DNA from: Bacteroidetes bacterium SB0662_bin_6
GTDB lineage: Bacteria > Bacteroidota > Rhodothermia > Rhodothermales > VXPQ01
Reading direction: 5' to 3'
NCBI GenBank assembly: GCA_009839485.1
Contig: VXPQ01000014.1
Span: 1-64,000 of the forward strand
DNA length: 64,000 nucleotides
In this document: piece after piece, positions 53,227-60,441 of the stretch
Position numbering within the stretch: position 1 is the first letter of the stretch
How the letters are laid out: each line of letters starts with the position of its first letter
Notes under the pieces: generated by a model
What the model saw: the letters and a program-made list of their open reading frames with translations, nothing else
What the model was told of the DNA's origin: nothing
The model's database searches: none
Translations under genes and position numbers: made by a program

Positions 53227-53290
53227 GGGTGTGCCGTATGGGACCGGCTGCCGGAAGACCTCTCACGGTTCGACCGCGCCCGGCACACCC
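53227..53290. repeat. 10-bp inverted repeat between purF and the operon
   Basis: GGGTGTGCCG (53227-53236) and CGGCACACCC (53281-53290) are perfect inverted repeats with a 44-base loop. They lie downstream of purF and upstream of the DUF1214 gene, exactly at the suspected island boundary. They may be a terminator for purF, an operator or a recombination site. Confidence 0.45.
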
Positions 53291-53312
53291 CTGGAGAGGT
53301 GGTCGCGAAGCG

Positions 53313-54794
53313 TTACCACTCGTTTTCTTCCTTGACGACCGGGGCGTGCACCGGCACCGGATAATTTCCTGTAAAACAGGCATTGCAGTAGCCCGCCTCG
53401 CTCCGGTTGGCGCTGCGTACGGCTTTCATCAATCCCTCCACGGACAGGTAGGCCAGCGAATCGACGCCGAGCCATTTCGCGCGCTCCTCGTCGGAGCCGA
53501 ACTCGTGTGCAAACAATTCGCCGTGGCTGGGAAAATCCATGCCATAGTAGCAGGGGTTGATCACAGGAGGCGCCGCCACCCGGAAATGCACTTCTCGTGC
53601 GCCGGCCTCACGGATCATGTTGACAATATACCGGGCCGTTGTGCCGCGCACGATGGAATCGTCCACAATGACGACGATGCGATCCTTAAGTACGCCCTCC
53701 ACCGTGTTGAACTTGCAGCGCACCCGCATTTCGCGCCGGTCCTGTCCGGGGGCAATGAACGTGCGTCCCACATAGTGGTTGCGGATGAGGCCGATCTCGA
53801 ATTTGCCCGAATAGCCCTGTTTTCGGCATTCGCTTACATACCCGAGCGCACTGGTATTGGATGAGTCGGGCACCGAGATGACGATGGGCTGCCTTTCCCC
53901 TTTCTTTGTGGACGGGACCGGCGCCTCGCGCGCCAGTTCTTTGCCGATCTGCCGGCGCACCTTGTCCACCATCTCCCCGTAGATCCGAGAATCCGGACGC
54001 GAGAAATACACGTATTCGAAGACGCACTGGCTGATCTCGTTCGACCGGGGCAGATGGAAGCTCTGGAATGACCCCGTTTCGGCTCCTTCCCGGTCGATCA
54101 CCAGGATCTCCCCGGGTTCCACGTCGCGCACATATTCGGCCCCGATCAGGTCGAAGGCGCAGGTTTCGCTGGCTGCGCACCACGAAGTTTCGTTCAGGCG
54201 TCCCAGCGATAACGGACGGAACCCGTTCGGGTCGCGGATGGCGATGAGGCTGTCGTCCGTGAGTATAAGGAGCGAAAAGGCTCCTTCCAGTTGAGAGAGT
54301 GCGTCCCTGATCTGGTTGATCTGCTTGCTTCGCCGGCTTTGTGCGATGAGGTGGAGGACCAGTTCCGTGTCGCTGGTTGTCTGGAACAAGGTGCCATGGT
54401 CGCTGAAGGACTGGCGCAACTCGCGCGCGTTCGACAGATTGCCGTTGTGCGAAATGGCGAGGTTGCCGCCTTTGTAATGCACAACAAACGGCTGGATGTT
54501 CGCCTTGTTGTCCGAGGCGCCCATCGTGGAGTACCGATTGTGTCCGATGGCGGCAGTGCCGAGCAGCTTGGTTTCGAAGAGGGACTGATCGGCGAAAACG
54601 TCCAGCACCAGTCCTCGTCCCCGGTGGGCCTGCATGACGCGGCGCTGCTTCGTTTCGTCGTAGGTGGAGGAGACGATTCCTGACGACTCCTGACCGCGGT
54701 GCTGGAGAGCGTGCAATCCGTAATACGTATGCCGCGCTGCATCCTCGGCGTTGAATATCCCGAAAATGCCGCAATACTCTCGTATCTGACGCAT
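53313..54794 (-). CDS. purF: Amidophosphoribosyltransferase
   Basis: ATG 54794 (MRQIREYCGIFGIF) gives the usual short propeptide with the catalytic Cys at residue 8, exposed after cleavage. The 493-residue product has the Ntn glutaminase domain (HRGQESSGIVS, IGHNRYSTMG) and the PRPP-binding loop VIVDDSIVRGTTARYIVN near residue 350. C-terminal cysteines (GYCNACFTGNYP) could bind an iron-sulfur cluster as in the Bacillus-type enzyme. It makes 5-phosphoribosylamine, the first step of purine synthesis. A decayed copy of its 3' end lies at 48042-48136. Confidence 0.95.
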   Translation of the reverse strand: MRQIREYCGIFGIFNAEDAARHTYYGLHALQHRGQESSGIVSSTYDETKQRRVMQAHRGRGLVLDVFADQSLFETKLLGTAAIGHNRYSTMGASDNKANIQPFVVHYKGGNLAISHNGNLSNARELRQSFSDHGTLFQTTSDTELVLHLIAQSRRSKQINQIRDALSQLEGAFSLLILTDDSLIAIRDPNGFRPLSLGRLNETSWCAASETCAFDLIGAEYVRDVEPGEILVIDREGAETGSFQSFHLPRSNEISQCVFEYVYFSRPDSRIYGEMVDKVRRQIGKELAREAPVPSTKKGERQPIVISVPDSSNTSALGYVSECRKQGYSGKFEIGLIRNHYVGRTFIAPGQDRREMRVRCKFNTVEGVLKDRIVVIVDDSIVRGTTARYIVNMIREAGAREVHFRVAAPPVINPCYYGMDFPSHGELFAHEFGSDEERAKWLGVDSLAYLSVEGLMKAVRSANRSEAGYCNACFTGNYPVPVHAPVVKEENEW

Positions 54795-54868
54795 TCGGCT
54801 CCGGTTAATTGATGGGAGGGCCTGTGCCCGGTACAAAGTTAGGCAATTTCCGCGCGGTATACAATGGC

Positions 54869-56248
54869 TCAGGCCGGATTGTCCGGTGCGTTTGCATCGC
54901 TTGCCCGCTTGCCTGAAAGCAGAGCGCGCCGCACGTGTACGCGGCCTATCCGGTTGTTTTCGACCGTTACCACCCGCATGACAAGACCCTCGATTTCCAT
55001 CGTGTTGCCTTCTTCCGGGATCGTTCCTGTCTCGTGAAAGATCAGTCCCCCGAGCGTTTCGAAGTCGTATGCTTCGGTGTCGAGCGAGGCGTCCAGCAGT
55101 TCGTTCACGTCGTCGAGGTCGATGCGCGCATCGAACAGGTACGTAGCATCGTCGAGCCGCTCGTACAGTTGGTCTTCGGTTTCGTCGTGCTCGTCGCGGA
55201 TTTCTCCTACGATTTCTTCCAGGATATCTTCGAGCGTGACCAACCCTGCCGTACCTCCGTATTCGTCGACGACCACAGCCATATGGGTTTTTTTCGCTTG
55301 CAGATCCTTGAGCAGATCGTCCAGCTTCTTGCCCGGAGGTACGAAAATGGCCGGCCGGGCTACTTCCGTCCAGTCGAGAGGCGTATCCCCATTGGCGCCC
55401 AGCAGATAGGGTAGCAGGTCCTTGGCGTACACAATGCCCAGTATATTGTCGAGGTGATCGGCGTACAGCGGAATACGCGAATGCCCCGTGTTGCGGATCA
55501 GTTTGAGGGCTTCCCCGATGCCGGAGGTCACCGGAAGCGCCACCACATCGAGGCGGCTCACCATGATTTCCCGCACGGACGTTTCCCCGAACTCCACGAT
55601 CGAGTAAATGAGTTCTTTTTCCTCTTCTTCAAGGGTGCCGTGCGCCTCTCCCACATCGGCGAGCGTTTTCAGATCCTCCGGAGAGATGCGCGTTCCTTCG
55701 GTTTCAAGGCGCTCCCGCATGAATCGTGTGGAGCGGGCCAGGAAGCCGGACAGGGGATACAGGATGCGATGCAGTGCCGCCAGCGGTCCGGAAACCGCCC
55801 GGCTGAAGGCCCCGGCATGGCGAACCGCGAGCAATTTCGGCGTGATTTCGCTCATGACGAGGATGATGAAGGTCAGCACCACGACTTCCAGAACGACCGT
55901 GACGGCGTAACTCCAGCCCATTGCCGTTGCGATCCTGGCGGTCAACAGGGCGGCTACGATGGCGGCGGCCACGTTCGCTCCCGTGTTCAGGATCAGAATC
56001 GTGATGAGCAGCCGCCGGGGGCGTTCAAGAAGTTTCAGCACCCGCCTCGATGCGCGGTCGCCCGCTTCCGCAAGCGATGCTTTCGCCGAGCCGGTGAGCG
56101 AAAAAAGCGCTACCTCCGAGCCGGAGAAGATCGCTGACATCAGGAGGAGTACAAGCAGCGCGATTATGCAGGCGGCCACGAATGTCCCGCTCAGCAATAC
56201 AGGCGCGTTCTGCAGGAGAATGAATAACGAAGCAGTGTCAGGGTCCAA
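54869..56248 (-). CDS. CNNM/CorC-like CBS-domain membrane protein
   Basis: The product is 459 residues. The N-terminal part has the CNNM region (LLLMSAIFSGSEVALFSLTG) with about four helices to residue 190. A CBS pair follows (REIMVSRLDVVALPV, HSRIPLYADHLDNILGIVY, residues about 215-330), then the C-terminal CorC/HlyC domain with VDEYGGTAGLVTLEDILEEIVGEI. Relatives affect Mg2+ or Co2+ efflux, and one branch (GldE) works with gliding in Bacteroidota. Which applies here cannot be told. It sits 74 bases from purF. Confidence 0.9.
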   Translation of the reverse strand: MDPDTASLFILLQNAPVLLSGTFVAACIIALLVLLLMSAIFSGSEVALFSLTGSAKASLAEAGDRASRRVLKLLERPRRLLITILILNTGANVAAAIVAALLTARIATAMGWSYAVTVVLEVVVLTFIILVMSEITPKLLAVRHAGAFSRAVSGPLAALHRILYPLSGFLARSTRFMRERLETEGTRISPEDLKTLADVGEAHGTLEEEEKELIYSIVEFGETSVREIMVSRLDVVALPVTSGIGEALKLIRNTGHSRIPLYADHLDNILGIVYAKDLLPYLLGANGDTPLDWTEVARPAIFVPPGKKLDDLLKDLQAKKTHMAVVVDEYGGTAGLVTLEDILEEIVGEIRDEHDETEDQLYERLDDATYLFDARIDLDDVNELLDASLDTEAYDFETLGGLIFHETGTIPEEGNTMEIEGLVMRVVTVENNRIGRVHVRRALLSGKRASDANAPDNPA

Positions 56249-56369
56249 CGGAGGGGCGGCAAGTTCCTGATGACAGATGGAAAAGTAGGGATTTGCGCAT
56301 ACATTCGCGCAGGAATAACGGGTGCGGAGGCGTGAGGCAGGTCATGCGGGAGCAAGCGGGGGCGGTCGG

Positions 56370-57137
56370 TTATTCGTACAGGTCGTCGAGATCGGCGTCC
56401 GCCAGTTCCTTCAGGAACGCCGCGATTTTCGTGGTCACATCGTCAAAGAATCGAGCGCCCTTGTCCGGAGTGGCCCGCGAAGGGTCTCCAACCCCGGTAC
56501 TGTCGGTTACCTTCGACCACTGTCGTTCGGCCCAGACCCATTTTTCCCGTAACCCCTCGATGTTGAACCGCCGCTCTGCACCGTCGCCGGCTTCTTCGAG
56601 CGGAAGCACCAGTTCAGGGCAAAGGTACATTATAAGGCTTGTTTCCATTTCACCGGCATGATCCACCGGCATTTCGAAATACTCCGCAAGGTTCATAATC
56701 CGGAACCAGTGCATTTCACACAGAAACATCTCTGGATGCGCGGCGCCGATTTCCCGGAGCATTTGTCGAAAATCGTTGCCTCCGTGGCCGTTGAGTATAA
56801 GCAGTTTCCGGATTTCGGTGCGCGATACCGCATCGACAACATCCCCGAGAATGGCGGCCTGCGTACTCGGGTAGAGGTTCATATCGAGCTTTATGTCCAG
56901 TTGCCCGGTATTGACGCCGAAAGGAATCGTGGGCAGGACAATGATGTTGGCGCCGGTTTCCCATGCCTTGCGCGCTGCCTCGGCGGCGATATGATCGCAT
57001 TCGACCACATCGGTGGAGTAGGGCAGGTGATAATTGTGCGCTTCCGTTGCGCCCCAGGGCAGGACCGCCACATCGTATGTGGTTTGCCGAACGGACTTCC
57101 AGTTTGTTTCGGCAAGGATGTACGGGCGAATGGACAT
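56370..57137 (-). CDS. Creatininase-family amidohydrolase
   Basis: ATG 57137 (MSIRPYILAETNW) is chosen. The 255-residue product has the metal-binding set: GATEAHNYHLPYSTDVV (Glu, His, Asp), LILNGHGGNDF and DHAGEMETS. The family includes creatininase and enzymes of mycofactocin or flavin pathways, all Zn/Mn-dependent. It is cytoplasmic without a signal. The gene starts 53 bases downstream of the methylase gene's stop on the same strand. Substrate unknown. Confidence 0.88.
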   Translation of the reverse strand: MSIRPYILAETNWKSVRQTTYDVAVLPWGATEAHNYHLPYSTDVVECDHIAAEAARKAWETGANIIVLPTIPFGVNTGQLDIKLDMNLYPSTQAAILGDVVDAVSRTEIRKLLILNGHGGNDFRQMLREIGAAHPEMFLCEMHWFRIMNLAEYFEMPVDHAGEMETSLIMYLCPELVLPLEEAGDGAERRFNIEGLREKWVWAERQWSKVTDSTGVGDPSRATPDKGARFFDDVTTKIAAFLKELADADLDDLYE

Positions 57138-57190
57138 AAGGGCAAGGCGGTTCGTCGGAGAAGAATATAAGCGTCTTTGGATAACGCTTT

Positions 57191-58036
57191 TCACTGCCCG
57201 CTATGCCGTTGGCCGGGATCGTACACGGGTTTCCCCATGGGGCGCGTGCGGAGCGTGCCGTCGTGCAGCGCCTGAACCCGCTCGCGGGCGATCGCCACGT
57301 ATTCGGGCACGATGTCGCAACCGTATGCTTTTCTGCCGTGCATCAGGGCTGCGATGATCGACGATCCAACGCCCATATACGGATCGAAAACCGCATCGCC
57401 CGGATCGGTCATGGACAGTACGAGCCGCTCCACCAGTTCAACGGGAAACTGGCAGGGGTGGATCGTTTTTTCCACGTGATTGCTCTTGACGTTGGGGAAT
57501 AGCCACACATCGCTGGGATTTTTACCATTCGGGTTGCCCGAAAGCCGCCCGATGTTCGGTCCCTTGAAATGCCGCTTGTTCGGATATTTGGCCGGAATGC
57601 GTACCGGGTCCAGGTGAAACGTATAATCGTTGCTCCGGGTCCACCAGTTGATCGTTTCGTAGCGCCCGGAGAACCGCTTCGAGCAATGCAGGCCATGCCC
57701 GAAGTGCCACACGATGCGGTTCCGCATCTTCAGATCATGCTTGCGGAAGAGGGGGTACAGCACGGTATCGAGCGGGATAATTTCTCCCTGCTCCACATAG
57801 TTTCCGACCTGCCAGCACAGGGAGCCCGAGGGGTGCAGGAGCCGCACGCACTCGGAAATGACGCGATCCTGCCGGTGCAGGTACTCTTTCAGGGGCGCCC
57901 GTTTTTCGTAGGATTTTCCGAGATTGTAGGGAGGGGACGTGACGATCAGTTTCATCTGCTCGTCGTCGAGTTCCCGCATGAATGCAAGGTTATCCTTGCA
58001 TTCCATGACCGGTGTGTCCTGCCCGTTCACCCGCAT
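57191..58036 (-). CDS. DNA methyltransferase (DNA modification methylase, TSPPY class)
   Basis: ATG 58036 (MRVNGQDTPVMECKDN) is preferred; the longer frame overlaps the deoxyribosyltransferase gene. The 281-residue product has the catalytic motif VTSPPYNLGKSY early (near residue 34) and the AdoMet motif FDPYMGVGSSIIAALMHGRK late, the order of beta-class N4-cytosine or N6-adenine methylases. KNPSDVWLFPNVKSNHVEKTIHPCQFP is the conserved KThHPaqfP-like segment. No restriction gene is adjacent, so it looks like an orphan or housekeeping methylase. Base specificity is unknown. Confidence 0.9.
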   Translation of the reverse strand: MRVNGQDTPVMECKDNLAFMRELDDEQMKLIVTSPPYNLGKSYEKRAPLKEYLHRQDRVISECVRLLHPSGSLCWQVGNYVEQGEIIPLDTVLYPLFRKHDLKMRNRIVWHFGHGLHCSKRFSGRYETINWWTRSNDYTFHLDPVRIPAKYPNKRHFKGPNIGRLSGNPNGKNPSDVWLFPNVKSNHVEKTIHPCQFPVELVERLVLSMTDPGDAVFDPYMGVGSSIIAALMHGRKAYGCDIVPEYVAIARERVQALHDGTLRTRPMGKPVYDPGQRHSGQ

Positions 58037-58050
58037 CCGCACGTTTCGTA

Positions 58051-58536
58051 TCAGGTGGACGTTTCTCCGCGCAGCCACGGAACCAGCGCCTTGTTCGGGT
58101 CGGCGATCTCCTCCATGGAAGTGTACCACCAGCGTTCCCATCCCCGGGCCGGAAGCCCTGCGAAGAGCATCAGGTTGAGCGGATAGGTTTCGCTGTCCGT
58201 ACAGCGCCGGAAGTCGTCCCGGAACAGAAACGTCGGTTTGCCCCAGGCAATGGCCAGACCCAATTCCACCATGACGCCTTCATCCGGGGGGCATCCGTTT
58301 ACCACAGCGAATATCCCGTCGGCTTCGCGCACGTCCCGCACATCGGCCTGTCCTACCTCGTAGGCCCAGCCTTCCTTGCTGAAGTCGATCTGATTGTTGC
58401 GTTCGAAGGGCTCCCACACTTCCGCACCGGCTTCGTTCAGCGCGGCCGCGAGATCAGCCAGCGGTCCGGCCTTTTGCTGCGCCGAGAATCCGTAGGGGTT
58501 GGCGAGATACAGCGTCTTGCGGGCGCGTTCCGGCAT
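58051..58536 (-). CDS. Nucleoside 2-deoxyribosyltransferase-like protein
   Basis: The product is 161 residues. It starts LYLANPYGFSAQQ (nucleotide-ligand loop). It has ADGIFAVVNGCPPDEGVMVELGLA, where Asp and Glu of DEGVMVE are the catalytic set, and an N-terminal A-A-L-x-x-A-G-A-x-V-W-E-P helix. The enzyme swaps bases between deoxyribonucleosides in salvage. It lies between ssb (3 bases) and the methylase (14 bases), which suggests one operon. An odd W-rich C-terminal segment (RGWERWWYTSM) is noted. Confidence 0.85.
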   Translation of the reverse strand: MPERARKTLYLANPYGFSAQQKAGPLADLAAALNEAGAEVWEPFERNNQIDFSKEGWAYEVGQADVRDVREADGIFAVVNGCPPDEGVMVELGLAIAWGKPTFLFRDDFRRCTDSETYPLNLMLFAGLPARGWERWWYTSMEEIADPNKALVPWLRGETST

Positions 58537-58539
58537 GGA

Positions 58540-59001
58540 TCAGAACGGGAGATCGTCGTCCGGTTCGAACCCTGCCGTATCCTCGACGGGGGCTTTGCTT
58601 GCGGCCGCCGCATTCCGGGATCGATTCGCTCCCCCTCCGGAAAAACCGCCTCCCGACCCGTTCTCGCCCCGCGAGTCGAGCATCATCATTTCGCGGGCGC
58701 GGACTTCCGTCGTATAGCGTGTGTTACCGTCACGGTCTTCCCAGGAGCGCGTCTGCAATTGCCCCTCGAAATACACTTTGGATCCTTTTCGCAGGTATTC
58801 GCCGCAGATTTCCGCAAGACGGGCCCAGGCTACGATGTTGTGCCATTCGGTCCGCTCGACCATTTCGCCGTTTGCGTCCTTGTAGCGCTCGGTGGTTGCC
58901 AGCCGCATGTTGCATACCGGCGTCCCGTTTCCGGTGTAGCGCATTTCCGGGTCCTGCCCCAGATTTCCAATCAGAATGACTTTGTTGATGGCATATGCCA
59001 T
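58540..59001 (-). CDS. ssb: Single-stranded DNA-binding protein
   Basis: The product is 153 residues. The OB fold starts [20 protein letters not shown] and contains [20 protein letters not shown] and [20 protein letters not shown]. The linker is Gly/Ser-rich (residues about 110-135) and the acidic tail ends DDDLPF, the tip that recruits DNA repair and replication partners. It acts at replication forks and repair sites. It is the promoter-proximal gene of an apparent operon with the deoxyribosyltransferase, methylase and perhaps creatininase genes. Confidence 0.96.
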   Translation of the reverse strand: MAYAINKVILIGNLGQDPEMRYTGNGTPVCNMRLATTERYKDANGEMVERTEWHNIVAWARLAEICGEYLRKGSKVYFEGQLQTRSWEDRDGNTRYTTEVRAREMMMLDSRGENGSGGGFSGGGANRSRNAAAASKAPVEDTAGFEPDDDLPF

Positions 59002-59499
59002 AAGACTACCTCTGTATGTATAGTGAGTACGATGCCGGCGACGACACAGTGGTTGCAGGCTCGTGCTTATAGACCCGCGCTGTCCTTAAACATAACCCCC
59101 GAAACGAATTTTATAAGGATACTCTGCTCGGGCAAGGGCATCCCGAACCTCTACGTTACGCACAAGGTCGGAGATCATGGCGATTAGTTACGCACATTTT
59201 TTGGACACGTAGCGTTTCAGGCTGTGGATAAAAGCCTTGGCCCTCCGCGCCCGGTGTACATTTTGTGAAAAACCGGGTAATTGTCCACATCGTGTACGCC
59301 TGTCCCCAGCCCGCCCAAGGGTGCGTTCTGTCCGCGGCGCACCGAATCCGCTGATTTTAACGATGCAATCATGACGTCATTTACGCACGAACGCGGAGCG
59401 CTGAGGGAAGGGGTCTTGATCAGAGTATCCTGTAGCATCTGCATCCTTTGCACACGCCGATCCGTATAATCGGGAGTATCCTTGTCCCGGTAATAATAT
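59002..59499. other. Divergent intergenic region with DnaA-box-like sites and repeat ends
   Basis: This 498-base region separates divergent ssb and mazG. It has one perfect DnaA box (59223-59231, TGTGGATAA), one consensus box (59264-59272, TGTGAAAAA) and a near match (59281-59289, TTGTCCACA). TTACGCAC(A/G) words occur at 59156, 59188 and 59381. It is bounded by two inverted dispersed-repeat ends (59116, 59421). It could be a replication-related region or a DnaA-regulated promoter. I see no gene. Confidence 0.5.
59116..59431. repeat. Interval bounded by inverted dispersed-repeat ends
   Basis: AGGATACTCTG (59116-59126) and CAGAGTATCCT (59421-59431) are perfect 11-bp inverted repeats 316 bases apart. 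The right end extends as CTTGATCAGAGTATCCTG, matching the copies near 20616 and 22766. The interior has no transposase-like frame. It may be a non-autonomous element or two independent insertions. Confidence 0.5.
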
Positions 59500-60369
59500 A
59501 TGTACAAAGAACATATGCCCTCGGTTCCCGCGAAAAAAGTCTCCACGAAAAAAAACGCATACGACCACATCGTTGACCCTGCGTTTACGCCGGACGAGGA
59601 AGAGCAGGCGGCGTATGCCACATTTTCCGCGATTGTCCGGCAACTGCGGCGGGATTGCCCCTGGGATCGGGAGCAGACCCATGAATCCGTAAAGCACCTG
59701 CTGATCGAGGAGGCCTACGAGACCGTTTCGGCGATCGACGAAGGAGACCTGGACGGGTTGTGCGAGGAACTGGGCGACCTGCTGCTGCATGTGGCGTTTC
59801 ATGGCGTGATTGCCGAGGGAGACGAGCGGTTTTCGATCACGGACATTATCCGCAAGGAAACCGCGAAGCTGGTGAAGCGCCACCCGCATGTGTTCGAGGA
59901 TACGCAGGTGAAAGATTCGGGATCGGTGATGCGTAATTGGGAACGGATCAAGTTGGCGGAGGGGGCAAAGAAATCGGCGCTGGAGGGGGTGCCCCGGCAA
60001 CTCCCCGCCCTCCTCAGGGCGCATCGCATCCAGCAAAAAGCCTCCGGCGTGGGGTTCGATTTTCCGGAGCGGGCGGATGCCTGGAAGAAAGTCGTCGAGG
60101 AGATCCGGGAATTTGCGGAGGTGGACGCCCCGGGCGTTTCACCCGAAGAAAGGGAGCGCGAGTTCGGCGATGTGCTCTTTGCCCTGGTGAATTATGCGCG
60201 GATGAGCGGCCTCAATGCAGAAAACGCGCTCTCCCGTACGAACGATATGTTCGTACGGCGCTTCAGGCATATCGAGGAGCGGCTGGCGGCGTCGGGCCGG
60301 ACCCCTGCCGAAGCTGACCTGACGGAAATGGATGCCTTCTGGGAGGAGGCGAAGGGACTGGATGCGTAA
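59500..60369 (+). CDS. mazG: Nucleoside triphosphate pyrophosphohydrolase
   Basis: The product is 289 residues. It has the MazG start RRDCPWDREQTHESVKHLL, the EExxE-like Mg2+ site (IEEAYETVSAIDEGDLDGLC then EELGDLLLHV), and a second half with RVGFDFP-like ASGVGFDFPERADAWKKV and the EFGDVLFALVNYAR repeat of the motif. MazG hydrolyses noncanonical or excess NTPs and affects growth under stress. The N-terminal 40 residues are a charged extension. ATG 59500 is used; an internal Met at 59515 is possible. It is divergent from ssb. Confidence 0.93.
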   Translation: MYKEHMPSVPAKKVSTKKNAYDHIVDPAFTPDEEEQAAYATFSAIVRQLRRDCPWDREQTHESVKHLLIEEAYETVSAIDEGDLDGLCEELGDLLLHVAFHGVIAEGDERFSITDIIRKETAKLVKRHPHVFEDTQVKDSGSVMRNWERIKLAEGAKKSALEGVPRQLPALLRAHRIQQKASGVGFDFPERADAWKKVVEEIREFAEVDAPGVSPEEREREFGDVLFALVNYARMSGLNAENALSRTNDMFVRRFRHIEERLAASGRTPAEADLTEMDAFWEEAKGLDA

Positions 60370-60441
60370 GACGGCAGCGGCTCGGCTTGACCGTCCTTGT
60401 AGCCGACCCGGGCATTTGGCGGCGGAAATCCGATCAACCTG

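Noticed and set aside
57191-58036. Type II restriction-modification system
   Set aside because: The methylase has no endonuclease gene on either side; neighbours are a deoxyribosyltransferase and a creatininase-like gene.
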